Shown here piece after piece: positions 11,383 through 19,459 of a DNA stretch of 23,809 nt (its first letter is position 1; the number at the start of each line of letters is the position of its first letter). The stretch spans positions 27,157-50,965 of the forward strand of contig NWUY0300016374.1 in assembly GCA_004151065.3 (NCBI GenBank). The letters are read 5' to 3'. The notes beneath the pieces were generated by a model. It worked only from the letters and a program-made list of their open reading frames with translations. It had not been told where the DNA came from and searched no databases. A program made the translations under genes and the position numbers. This stretch comes from Larix sibirica. Taxonomy: Eukaryota; Streptophyta; Pinopsida; Pinales; Pinaceae.

Positions 11383-11682
11383 TTGTTACCTAGATCTAAC
11401 TTTTTGGATAAAATTCTATATTGAATTTTTGTTGCATCAAACATTAGTAGATCTTTAGATATGTTACCCAACACTTCATATCTCATTTTTCTGAGCCCTA
11501 TTTTAGTAGATCTGCAAATAGATTTGGACAACATGCCTAGTTTCTTCAATTTCTAAGCATATTTTGTTAGATTTGACATTGCCATTGTATCCAGGGCATG
11601 GAAATCAGTCCAAATTGACTATTCACTCATCAAATCTAACTCTCGTATGCTTTAGATTGAATTAAAATCTTATCAAGGCTTA

Positions 11683-12290
11683 TGTGATGAACAATATCTA
11701 TTCATATAGTAAATAACCACCTTAAATAGGCTAGGTATCCATAGAGGACAATAAAATATATAATAAAATGAATGATGAATGATATGATTAAAATACAATG
11801 GAATTTCCTGTATATGTACAATCCTAAAGGGCACCTTTAACGACTGTTCACAAGGGTTATGTCCTTTTAATAATAATAATAATAATTATTATTATTTCTA
11901 TATTTTATGTTTGCTACAAAGATGCATGTCTTCAATTATGCATATCATGTTTAANAAGAATGCTTTGTCCTCAAAGCATAATTATGAATACTTTTCTCAT
12001 GTTCTGGCTCGTAATGTCTTCTCATGGTCTTCTGTGTCTGTAATTGTGACACTTGACGACACATGACTATGTTCTTTAAGTGTTGAACAAAGTCGACGAA
12101 TGGTAAACGGGTTTGCCCACCCTAATTCAATCTTCTGTGGAACTATGCATGTATAGGGCTCTTGGAAAGAAACTGATGTATTGTGATTCTTGAAATGACA
12201 TATACTTTCAACTGTACTTGTATTAATATTCTACGGAATGTATGTCATTTGTTTCCGTTCATAATGATGTTGATACATTGATGATTGAAG
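11683..12290 (-). mobile_element. Decayed repeat remnant abutting the truncated copia-type element
   Basis: The copia leader homology stops exactly where TGTGATGAACAATATC begins at 11683, which could be an LTR terminus (TG start on plus, ...ATCACA end on minus). It contains a palindromic AAT/ATT microsatellite (11868-11897) and, read on the minus strand, short open pieces such as QKIELGWANPFTIRRLCSTL around 12060-12130. The element family is not identified. One unresolved base lies at 11955. Confidence 0.45.
11868..11897. repeat. Palindromic trinucleotide microsatellite
   Basis: A run of taa units followed by a run of att units forms a self-complementary block of about 30 bp that could fold into a hairpin. 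Confidence 0.8.
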
Positions 12291-13105
12291 TATCGACTTT
12301 TGTGATTATGATGTAGATAAGGCATCTTTTTATCTTTTGTCTTGTTTTTGGGAACTTCGACTTTTGTTGCTTTTGGTAATTTATCGACTAAAAATAATTC
12401 AATTGGATCTTTATTTGTTCCTTTCTCCGAAGTCTGGATTTTTTATTTATTTGAAAATTGTGTTATTTCCAGTGGTCGTGTCTTTGATTCCTTGTCGATT
12501 ATTGCGCGAGCTTCTTTGTTGTCTCTTGTTGCGAATTTTCGTCATCATTTAACTTCTTGATCTGTTCCATCAAATTGATTATGACTTTTAAGGTGACAAA
12601 TCTCTTCATCATTTTCTCATAATTTATTCTCGATATCTTAATTAGCTTGTTCCATCTTCCAATCTTCTTGCTTCTTATTCTTTAATTTCTTGATTTTGGT
12701 GAGTATAATTTTATTATGATTTCTCAACCGAAAGAACTAATCATTTTCGTTTGATGTCATTTTATTGATATTTGCAACATCTAATTTGTGATTATTTTAA
12801 TGTCGTTATTCTGTTGCTGTAGTTCTTTAATTTATTGTTGAAGCTGATAGAACTCAGAATCTTGGCATTCCAATATCTTTTGGGTTTGCACAATTTCTTC
12901 ATCTTTGTCAATATTGAGTTTGTTCAGACGCCTTAGTTCCTCTTCTAAATCTTCATATCATTCGTATGGCGATTCCTCGTTTGTATTTTGTGACGAGGGA
13001 AACTCATTTGCATGATTCCACCGATAAATTTTTTAGTGTTATTTTCTTCTTCTTATAGAAGAACGACAAAAACTTCTTTTTCATTTTTAGGGTGAAGGTC
13101 CCCAT
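12291..13105 (-). pseudogene. Decayed coiled-coil, gag-like frame of a minus-strand LTR element
   Basis: Read on the minus strand from an ATG at 13105, the frame gives MGTFTLKMKKK and a very basic stretch. After a frameshift near 13004 it gives PSSQNTNEESPYE, then a strongly helical, Glu/Gln/Lys-rich segment (EDLEEELRRLNKLNIDKDEE, LECQDSEFYQLQQ) with leucine heptads. Several codons where Gln (CAA) would suit the composition are TAA. Further on, KKLKNKKQEDWKMEQAN and DKLPKATKVEVPKNKTKDKK keep the charged composition. It sits directly downstream of an LTR and a possible primer site, the position of gag. No zinc knuckle or capsid motif is recognised, so the gag label is an inference from position. 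Frameshifts and stops make it inactive. Confidence 0.5.
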
Positions 13106-13107
13106 TG

Positions 13108-13134
13108 ATTCAATCCAAAGTGACACCAAAATTA
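13108..13134 (-). promoter_or_regulatory. Possible primer-binding site on the minus strand
   Basis: On the minus strand, a short spacer after the LTR end is followed by TTTGGTGTCACTTTGG, which starts its pairing block with TGG as primer sites do (complement of tRNA CCA). I cannot name the tRNA. Confidence 0.45.
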
Positions 13135-13428
13135 TGTTGACATATTCTTTATACATAGTTGTATTGTTGAATTGAGATGTGTACTTATATTGATTAATTG
13201 ATAATTGTAAGTTCCTAACATTATATACACCAGCATAGATCCATCTTAAACTCGGATCTATCAAGCACTGAGAGGGATCCAATTTCTTGNGGTTTTAATT
13301 TTTTATTTTATAGGCCAACATGGATTTTTTAAATTATTTTTCATATTTGTTTTGTTTTATGAGCCGACATGTATTTATTTATTTATTGATTTTTGGTAAT
13401 GTAGTGTTACGTCATGTATGTGACAACA
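13135..13428 (-). repeat. LTR of a second element, minus orientation
   Basis: On the minus strand the block begins TGTTGTCACATACATGACG and ends TATGTCAACA, giving TG...CA termini over 294 bp. It is bounded upstream by a purine-rich TGGGGGAGA and downstream by a possible primer site. No second matching copy is visible in the window, so the call rests on termini and flanking signals. An unresolved base lies at 13290. Confidence 0.6.
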
Positions 13429-13437
13429 TCTCCCCCA
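13429..13437 (-). promoter_or_regulatory. Polypurine tract of the minus-strand element
   Basis: TGGGGGAGA on the minus strand directly precedes the TGTTGTCACA start of the LTR. Confidence 0.6.
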
Positions 13438-13789
13438 TACTGGGATGTATAGCACCTCACTCCTCTCGGTGCAATCACCAAGAACTCTTTGCTATTTAAT
13501 TATAGTTGATTCTGGAATTAATATTTGATTCGCTGATTCAATGTTTATGTACTTTTCAATCTCGTTCGGACAAAGTTAGATGCGAATCTCCTTTTCTTGA
13601 ATAGTCCTTTTAAATTTCACTATTTCGTAATAACGAATTGAAAGACTTTCATAAAAAACTTTCCTTATTTTTTATTAAATTTCTTCTAAACTTTCTTTTT
13701 ACTTCATTGGAATTTAAAACATAAGTAAGCCTTTAACTATAATATAATCCTCTTTTCTTTAAAAATCCTTGAATAATAACTTAGATATT
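13438..13789 (-). mobile_element. Probable 3' internal end of a minus-strand LTR element
   Basis: Read on the minus strand towards the polypurine tract there is an open piece EFLVIAPRGVRCYTSQYGGD around 13428-13490. Beyond it the sequence is AT-rich and unrecognised. It must be internal sequence if the adjacent LTR call is right. Confidence 0.35.
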
Positions 13790-14061
13790 ATTTTCATACT
13801 ACCTTTTTTTTTTCTCGAATTTCCTTGACTTGTAGGAGTGGCTTGTGGCTTGAGAAACCATGACCCACGGTCATCTAAGCTGTCAAAATCATCTGAGGAT
13901 CGCACCCGGCCTGGGTCGCACCAGTCTCAACTTGACTGGGTTTTTGGGTGTCGCCTCCTAACTAAGTCACTTTTAAGGGGAATTGAACTCGGATCGCCTT
14001 GCTGATGAGACCCACACCATTAACCGAATGAGTTAACGAGAATTAACATTTTCATACTACC
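13790..14061 (-). mobile_element. tRNA-derived SINE with perfect 14-bp target-site duplication
   Basis: The element (13804-14047) is flanked by identical attttcatactacc copies at 13790-13803 and 14048-14061. On the minus strand it starts with a tRNA-like head: an A-box-like TTAACTCATTCGGTTAATGG (14018-14037 on plus), then a B-box region GATCCGAGTTCAATTCCCC (13976-13994). It ends in ten A residues next to the left duplication (13804-13813 read as T). Size (244 bp), pol III boxes, A-tail and target duplication together define a full-length SINE. The family name is not recognised with certainty. Confidence 0.93.
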
Positions 14062-14461
14062 CTTACTAACCTTGGATTTGACCTCTTTTTTTTTAAAACT
14101 TAACTCTTCATAATACTTGGATTACTTTTTAAACTTTTAATAATACTTTGATACCTTGTTGTTAGAAATAATTCTTTTTCCAATTTATATAAAAATATTC
14201 CTTTACATTATAACCTTCACTTAAAATGTATTTTTCTTTAATACCTTCTTTACACTTTTCGCACTCAAATAAAAGTACTTTAATATATACCCTTTGTCAA
14301 CTAATAATAATTGCTCTCTCATATGTAATATATCCTTTAATATATAATTTGGAATTGTTTATTCTTTTAATAGCTTACCTTTATGGGATTATATTTTTTC
14401 TTTATAAGTAGTATAAGTATGATGATATATGGATGATATATATAATCACTTTTTTAAAGTT
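14062..14461. other. AT-rich non-coding stretch
   Basis: Very AT-rich, with runs of ttta and ata. The only long frame (14226-14411) is low-complexity hydrophobic and looks like a composition artefact. Confidence 0.45.
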
Positions 14462-14519
14462 TTTAGTAGGTAGAGAGTATATATTTCACCTTTAGTAGGT
14501 AGAGAGTATATATTTCACC
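14462..14519. repeat. Perfect two-copy 29-bp tandem repeat
   Basis: The 29-bp unit beginning tttagtaggtagagagtata occurs at 14462-14490 and again at 14491-14519 with no mismatch. Confidence 0.95.
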
Positions 14520-15353
14520 TTGCTCTATTATTATGTATGGTGATGTAAAGAAACCAAATATATGTTTAAAATAATTTGTGAAAAATGTGATTTATTTGTT
14601 TTTATTTAATGATTAATTTTCATATATGTTGAATTTGATTTAATTATAAGTTTTGATAAAACTAATTTTATTATTGACTAAATTAGATAAAAATAAGAAA
14701 TAAAAAATTCTTTCAACCTTATACTGTTCGCATTTATTCACTTGTCATTCTGTCTGTAGTAGTCGTGGTTCCAACTTGGTTTGCATTACCTATGCAACTT
14801 TGCATGAGAGAAGAGTTGTTTCCAATCACTCGTGCAGAGTCACACCGATGAAGAGTTCTTGCAATACTTTTACCAATTTAACCTTATCTCCATTCAAACA
14901 AAAAATTGGATAGGGAAAATGAATGGGGCACCTACATGTATGATGTCTCCTATGTATCCTATGTATTTTTGGTCTCATAAATATCCATATACTCAACAAT
15001 GCATCTATGCAAATGAGGGGGAGGCCATCATGGAGACCATCCATAGTGTAGGCTAACAGTCAAATTTTTGTTCCTAGATTGTGGGCATGAGGCAACAAAG
15101 CAATGTTCACAAAAGGATGAAACATTATCATGTACAAAGGAGATAATTTGCATATTTGAGGCCTGCCAAATCCATTTTCACTCTAAAATCCATTTTCAAT
15201 GTAGGCGTTTTAGGTTCAATTCACTCTCAAACCCATTTTCAACTTGCGTTCTCTTCCTTGTTTGAGGTCTTTGTCTTATTTTCCTTTTCTTTCCACGATT
15301 CCTTTCTTTGAGGCTTATGGTGTTCATATGGCTATTGTGTTTTGCAGATAAAT
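14520..15353. other. Upstream flank of the PEPCK pseudogene
   Basis: No independent gene is recognised. A pyrimidine-rich stretch (about 15245-15300) followed by gctattgtgttttgcag at 15331-15347 looks like a branch/acceptor region of a 5'-UTR intron, with the first Met codon of the PEPCK reading 6 bp downstream. Two overlapping frames on opposite strands at 14826-15056 show no family features. Confidence 0.4.
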
Positions 15354-15715
15354 ATGGTGGATAATGGATATTTTTCCTTCACCAATAGGAGCTTGACTAG
15401 TAACAGTTTGGTCAGAATCCGGATGTAGAAGAGGAAAAATGGCATTTGTCTTGAAGACAACGCTTTGCCTATGAAGGTGCAGACTCTCGGTGAGCTCCAT
15501 TCATTGTAGCAGAAGAAATTTGGGCCTATGTTTACCAATAAAGGAGGTCTCCGGGGGTTTCTTACTCAGTTGTTTGAGCAAGAAAGGCAGAAGCAACATC
15601 TGCAGTCCATCAGGTTTTGTATTTTGTTGTCAGTGCTGCTATGTTCATGAACATAAATGAGATAATGACTTTGCCCAAGAATGAAATCTTAATTGTTCTA
15701 TTTTTATGTGTGTAG

Positions 15716-15897
15716 TGATTCTTTGGCATCTCTTACCAGGGAAACCGAGCTCTGGATTGTAAGGGGAGATGTTACTAAGAAGGTCAAGGTATCCAAGCCT
15801 GCTGGCAAGAATCCAAGCAGCCCACCTTTGGCTAAATTTACAACTAGTGACATCGCTTTAAAGTTCACACATATTCTACAGAACCTGTCACCGACTG
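15716..15897 (+). pseudogene. PCK: PEPCK pseudogene exon 2, still open
   Basis: This exon reads through 60 complete codons without a lesion: DSLASLTRETELWIVRGDVT at its start and DIALKFTHILQNLSPT at its end. The first base completes a Ser codon with the last two bases of exon 1, and the last base begins a Glu codon finished by exon 3 at 16847. This matches the family reading SISASLASLTRE and NLSPAELYE. The intact phase on both sides is the strongest evidence for the gene model. Confidence 0.9.
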
Positions 15898-16846
15898 GTT
15901 ATATTTTAATTATGGGATTTCAATATTTGTCGTGCATTTCATACATTGTTTTGAGTGCAATTTTATGTTAGTAGCTAAAAGGGCCATGAAATTCAATCTT
16001 TTGCTTGAATGTTGTAAATATGGAACTCTTTGTGAGTTGAAACATCTCATGTTATTTGATCCTGTGTTCATAGGTTGTAAATTTGGGGTATTATGTGCTT
16101 AATAAAGGTCATGTGATTTTGGGGCTTCGATATAGGCGGGGTGGTTGGGGCAGCCGGCTGTGGCCGTCCCCACCCAGGTTCGAACCCCTGACCCCATATA
16201 TCGACGCTTTCCTATATGGATTGGGTGCCAACTTATCTACCCGTGTGAAAAAAAGGTCATGTGATTGGGATTTCGAACTTTTCCCAATCAGATTCCATTG
16301 TGTAAATGGAAAATTGTACCTTTTTTTTCAATAATTCCTTGTCGAGCTAGGTTTACTAGTGCAAATACCTTGGTAGATGTGATACTATCCTTCACATCTT
16401 AGGTGGTTTTGGTATAGTGGTATGCCCTACTTGTGGTCCTTTTCAGATGGTTTTGGTATGTCGGTCTGCCCTCCTTTGTGGGCCATTTTTTATTGTGACC
16501 ATTTTATGTTGTCGTAGTGTTTGTCTTATAGCAATGGCATATCCCTACATTACCAATTCCCAATTCTAGGAGGCCTCCGTTCAACATGCAAAGGTGGAGG
16601 TTGTGTGTGTTGCTTTGCCGATTTGAAAACATTTTTAGCATAACATTCTCCCACTCCGTGATATCGATAGCCGCTACAGTTCCATCCCCCTATATCCCCG
16701 TGTTGGGATATTTCCTTCTATGGTCATTGGTCATTACATTAGTTTGTGGTGTATGGAAGATTAAATTTCCTAGTTAATAAAAATTAGGATAATTTTTCCT
16801 CATTTGGCTTTGTTGTGTTTTGTTGTCTAAATGTAAAAAAATTCAG
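15898..16846 (+). other. PEPCK pseudogene intron 2
   Basis: A GT...AG intron of 949 bp (gttata at the start, attcag at the end), much larger than its neighbours (roughly 100-160 bp). A SINE with its target duplication (16104-16266) accounts for part of the excess. The rest is non-coding sequence without a recognised feature. Confidence 0.8.
16104..16266 (+). mobile_element. tRNA-derived SINE in PEPCK intron 2, with 15-bp target-site duplication
   Basis: Identical aaaggtcatgtgatt copies at 16104-16118 and 16252-16266 flank a GC-richer insert of about 133 bp. The insert has an A-box-like TATAGGCGGGGTGGTTGG (16131-16148) and a B box GGTTCGAACCCC (starting 16177). It ends GTGTGAAAAAAA, so the tail merges with the right duplication. 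The head and B-box region resemble the Au-SINE type known from plants, but I assign this only tentatively. Confidence 0.92.
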
Positions 16847-18077
16847 AGTTATATGAGCAAGCCAATAAATATGAAAAGGGGTTGTCCATCACATCGAATA
16901 GTGCTCTTGCATGTGTTGTTGCTTCACGTTCAGGAGCCAAGACTGGGCATTGTCCTAGAGATAAGCGTGTTGTCCTGGACGAGACCACCAAAGACGAATT
17001 GTGGTGGGGAAAGTAAGTGTTGGCCACGATTGTATATTTTGTGTGTATATTATATTACGAGAACATAAGCTTTAATTCAAAGCCATGGATTTTAGAGATT
17101 TTGAATGTTTTTGGCGTTGAGTAGGCTATTAAATATTGATAATGCTTCCCTTTTCATGTTTTTTTATGTAGGGGATCTTCGAATATTGATATGAACGAGC
17201 ATGCTTTACTTGTCAACTGAGAGAGGGCTGTATAATTATCTCAATTATTTGGACAATGTGGATTAATATATTCATTGAATATATAGTCATCTTGGCATAC
17301 ACTGCAAAAGATTGTATGGCATACTTTATATATGATGGATATGATGGCAGGTGTTTTTTTTATGACAGGTATCAGTTCCTAAACTGGGATTTTTTAGCAC
17401 TGAATCATACCATGCATGGGACCTCATCCCAAAAATGTGATATTGTTGGCTTGCGATGCCTTTGGCATTTTGCCTTCAGTTAGCAAACTAGGATTTACCT
17501 CAGATGATGTATCACTTTATCAGTGGATACAAAACCCTGGTAAAAACATCGATAACCTCAAGGAGTATATGTTTTAGACTAGTCTGTGTTTGTGTATATA
17601 TCTTGATCATGATGGTGTGTATAAATTATGATGTTGTATATATATGGATGGGTGACAGGTAGCAGGCACATAAGAGGGCATAAAAGATCCTCAAGTCATG
17701 ATTTCTACTTGATTTGGGGTTGCATTCATTATTCTTCATCCTACAAGGTATGCAACCATGCTAGCCGAGAAAATGAAAAAGCATGACACAACAAGTTGGC
17801 TCATCAACACTGGATAGTCTAGTGGCAGGTACACTCATTCTCAACCTTAAGCCCCTCCACTTTCTTCACAAACAAGTAAATTTTGTACAAGGTTTTGTTG
17901 TTGATATTTATATGTTACATGTTCTTGCAACTATGGGGTGGGGTGAAGAATAAAATTGTAGTGCACTAGAAAGATCATTGATGCCATACGCGATGGATCC
18001 CTTCGGGTTGGAATTTCATTTCAACTCTGCCCTTCTAACTAAATTTTGTTGACGTACTAAATTTTTATCTTGCACGT

Positions 18078-18340
18078 TGTTAGCACTAAGAATTTACCCT
18101 TTGGTTGTGGAAGGATAATCCTAAGGTAACTATTTCAAACCAATCTTTAGGAGGAAAACTAGCCTTTTTCCTACCAGAGAGGGCTCNGTGTTTCTCCCAT
18201 TTGTTCTTTCAATTTATTTAGAATTTACTGTGTATAAAAAAGACATCCCTAAGGGATATTATTAGCTTCCTTTGAATCCCACACCTCCTAGGTGACACTA
18301 CATGTAACAAGCTTGACCACTGTGCTATCAAATAGGTGAA
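18078..18340 (-). repeat. tRNA-related short element, minus strand (probable SINE)
   Basis: On the minus strand an A-box-like GATAGCACAGTGGTCAAGC (18311-18329 on plus) is followed about 40 bp later by GTGGGATTCAAA (B-box region, 18271-18282). About 150-200 bp of body leads to an end at 18078. The last 52 bp (18078-18129) recur at 23758-23809 with three differences, and both copies break at the same point, which suggests a shared terminus. No target-site duplication was found. An LTR starting TGTTAGCACT on the plus strand is an alternative reading. An unresolved base lies at 18187. Confidence 0.55.
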
Positions 18341-18538
18341 TCTCAATCCCTTTGCTTTGTTTCAAGTTATTTTCAAGTTTTTGTTTTGTTTTGCTAACAA
18401 GAGCTTGTAGGATGAATTTGGAGTCATTCACATTTGCTTTAGTAACATAATAATGGGCCTTGTTGACAATGGAGCAAAGGCTTTCACCCCCAACATGGGA
18501 AGGGATGCACACCTTTGTGCAAATTTTCCCACAACAAC
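18341..18538. other. Unassigned segment between the short element and the LINE
   Basis: LINE RT homology ends near 18539 and the tRNA-like head begins near 18340. The stretch between shows no recognised LINE sequence. It may be the breakpoint of a deletion or foreign sequence. A minus-strand frame of 74 codons (18288-18512) has no family features. Confidence 0.35.
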
Positions 18539-18934
18539 CTAGTAGCTTGTGTGGATCGTCTCTTGGACAATGACTATATTGTCCACAATTTGTTGATATT
18601 GCATAAAGCCACCTTGGTTTGCAGATATAAGTTTGGGAAGAACTTTTTTCAGTCTAGAGGTTATGAATTTGGTGAGGATTTTGTAGGAGGAATTGCACAA
18701 GGATATTGGTTGAAAGCGGGAGAAGGAGGTGGGGTTGGTTTCTTTGGGGATTAAGGAAAGGAAAGAGGAGTTTGTGTTCCCTCCTAGCTTAAGGGATTGG
18801 TGAACATATTGGAGCATTATTTTAATATCATATTTTATAGTATTCCAAAAGAAATGATAAAAGGCTATGGAGAAGCACGTGGAGAAGACACCTGGGCTAG
18901 GTGCTTTATCAGGATCCAGACCCCAAATGGCCAT
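18539..18934 (-). CDS. LINE RT N-terminal open frame (remnant)
   Basis: An uninterrupted 131-codon frame covering the N-terminal part of a non-LTR reverse transcriptase: DPDKAPSPG, NSSFLSLIPKETNPTSFSRF, PISLCNSSYKILTKFITSRL and SANQGGFMQYQQIVDN. It is a remnant of the larger ORF2, not an independent gene. The Met start is a chance internal codon. Confidence 0.8.
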   Translation of the reverse strand: MAIWGLDPDKAPSPGVFSTCFSIAFYHFFWNTIKYDIKIMLQYVHQSLKLGGNTNSSFLSLIPKETNPTSFSRFQPISLCNSSYKILTKFITSRLKKVLPKLISANQGGFMQYQQIVDNIVIVQETIHTSY

Positions 18935-18946
18935 TGAGATATCAGA

Positions 18947-19459
18947 TTATGAGATTAGCTGCATAAGATCCATGTTATCTTCTCTTGAAACCAAGCTATG
19001 CATGTGTTCAATCATGGTTTGGATATTTGAGGGCTCTGCTTCTTCTCGCTGAGTGTAGAGGGAAACATAGTGATTCCGAGCAACCACTTTTATTTCCTCA
19101 AAATCATTGATAATAAAGCCATCGAATCGAGTGATTGTCAACATGTTATTTTTTGTTTTCTGTATTTTGGCTTGATTGTGAAAAAAATTGGTGTTCTTAC
19201 CCCCCGCCTTTAGCCAAAGGCTTTGGGATTTCAACTTCCAATACTCTTCTTCCCTCTTTGTAGCCTTTTGATATTGACATTGCAGTTCCCATTCCTCTTT
19301 TTGTATATGTAGAGTTACTTTTGACATTTCCAAGTTTTTTTGCAGGTTCTCTAGCTTACTTTTAATGAGCTTTTTCTCCTCAACCGGGGATAGAGAAGAC
19401 TTATCCCATTGTCTTAAAGCTTGTTTGACCAAGATAATTTTCTCTTGCCAAATGTACAC
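18947..19459 (-). CDS. LINE ORF2 linker region open frame (remnant)
   Basis: A 170-codon open frame between the endonuclease and RT of the same LINE. It is Lys/Glu-rich and probably helical in its first 90 residues (SPVEEKKLIKSKLENLQKNL). It then carries LWLKAGGKNTNFFHNQAK and the ITRFDG...EIKVVARNHYVSLY pattern that precedes RT domains in plant L1 elements. It is separated from the RT frame only by a stop. Confidence 0.8.
   Translation of the reverse strand: MYIWQEKIILVKQALRQWDKSSLSPVEEKKLIKSKLENLQKNLEMSKVTLHIQKEEWELQCQYQKATKREEEYWKLKSQSLWLKAGGKNTNFFHNQAKIQKTKNNMLTITRFDGFIINDFEEIKVVARNHYVSLYTQREEAEPSNIQTMIEHMHSLVSREDNMDLMQLIS

Larger units (their letters stand above)
6780..11682 (+). mobile_element. 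Non-autonomous copia-type LTR element in tandem arrangement, second copy truncated
   Basis: Two related LTRs in direct orientation are each followed by a Met-type primer-binding site and about 300 bp of similar leader. The first internal region (7451-10666, about 3.2 kb) ends in a polypurine tract directly before the second LTR. The second internal region matches the first only to about 11682 and then stops. I find no gag, protease, integrase, RT or RNase H motif in the internal region, so this is either a LARD-like non-autonomous element or a very decayed copia. In the first roughly 120 bp the LTRs differ at about one base in ten, so the insertion is old. The tandem LTR-internal-LTR-internal order could come from unequal recombination between LTRs. 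Confidence 0.85.
15354..18030 (+). pseudogene. PCK: Unprocessed pseudogene of ATP-dependent phosphoenolpyruvate carboxykinase
   Basis: PEPCK converts oxaloacetate and ATP to PEP, CO2 and ADP in plant cytosol. Exons: 15354-15613 (NALPMKVQTLGELHSL, ERQKQHLQSI); 15716-15897 (SLASLTRE, ALKFTHILQNLSPT); 16847-17012 ([38 protein letters not shown]); 17172 to about 17257 (GSSNIDMNEHALLVN, ERAV); 17369-17539 (YQFLNWD, then [40 protein letters not shown]); 17659-17828 ([20 protein letters not shown]); about 17931-18006 (YGVG.RIKL, TRKIIDAIRDGSL). Introns 15614-15715, 15898-16846, 17013-17171, 17540-17658 and 17829-17930 sit between them, so this is a genomic copy, not a retrocopy. Stops at 15426, 15507, in the fourth exon, in exon six (three) and exon seven (two), plus frameshifts near 17240 and 17500, kill it. 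The coding span between NWD and IPCMGPHP, including the P-loop, is deleted. FGLEFHFNS after 18003 may be a last remnant. Confidence 0.93.

Noticed and set aside
12291-13437. Endogenous pararetrovirus origin for the coiled-coil frame
   Set aside because: A coiled-coil protein alone is not diagnostic; no movement protein, coat or RT motif is visible, and the TG...CA block with PPT and PBS favours an LTR element.
13976-14037. A functional tRNA gene inside the 13.8-14.05 kb block
   Set aside because: The pol III boxes belong to a SINE with an A-tail and target-site duplication, and the acceptor stem is not closed.
16083-16334. An 83-codon plus-strand frame
   Set aside because: It runs across the intron SINE and its target duplications, so it cannot be an original coding sequence.
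18311-18329. A functional tRNA gene on the minus strand
   Set aside because: The A- and B-box-like parts are present, but no complete cloverleaf with acceptor stem can be formed; it fits a SINE head better.
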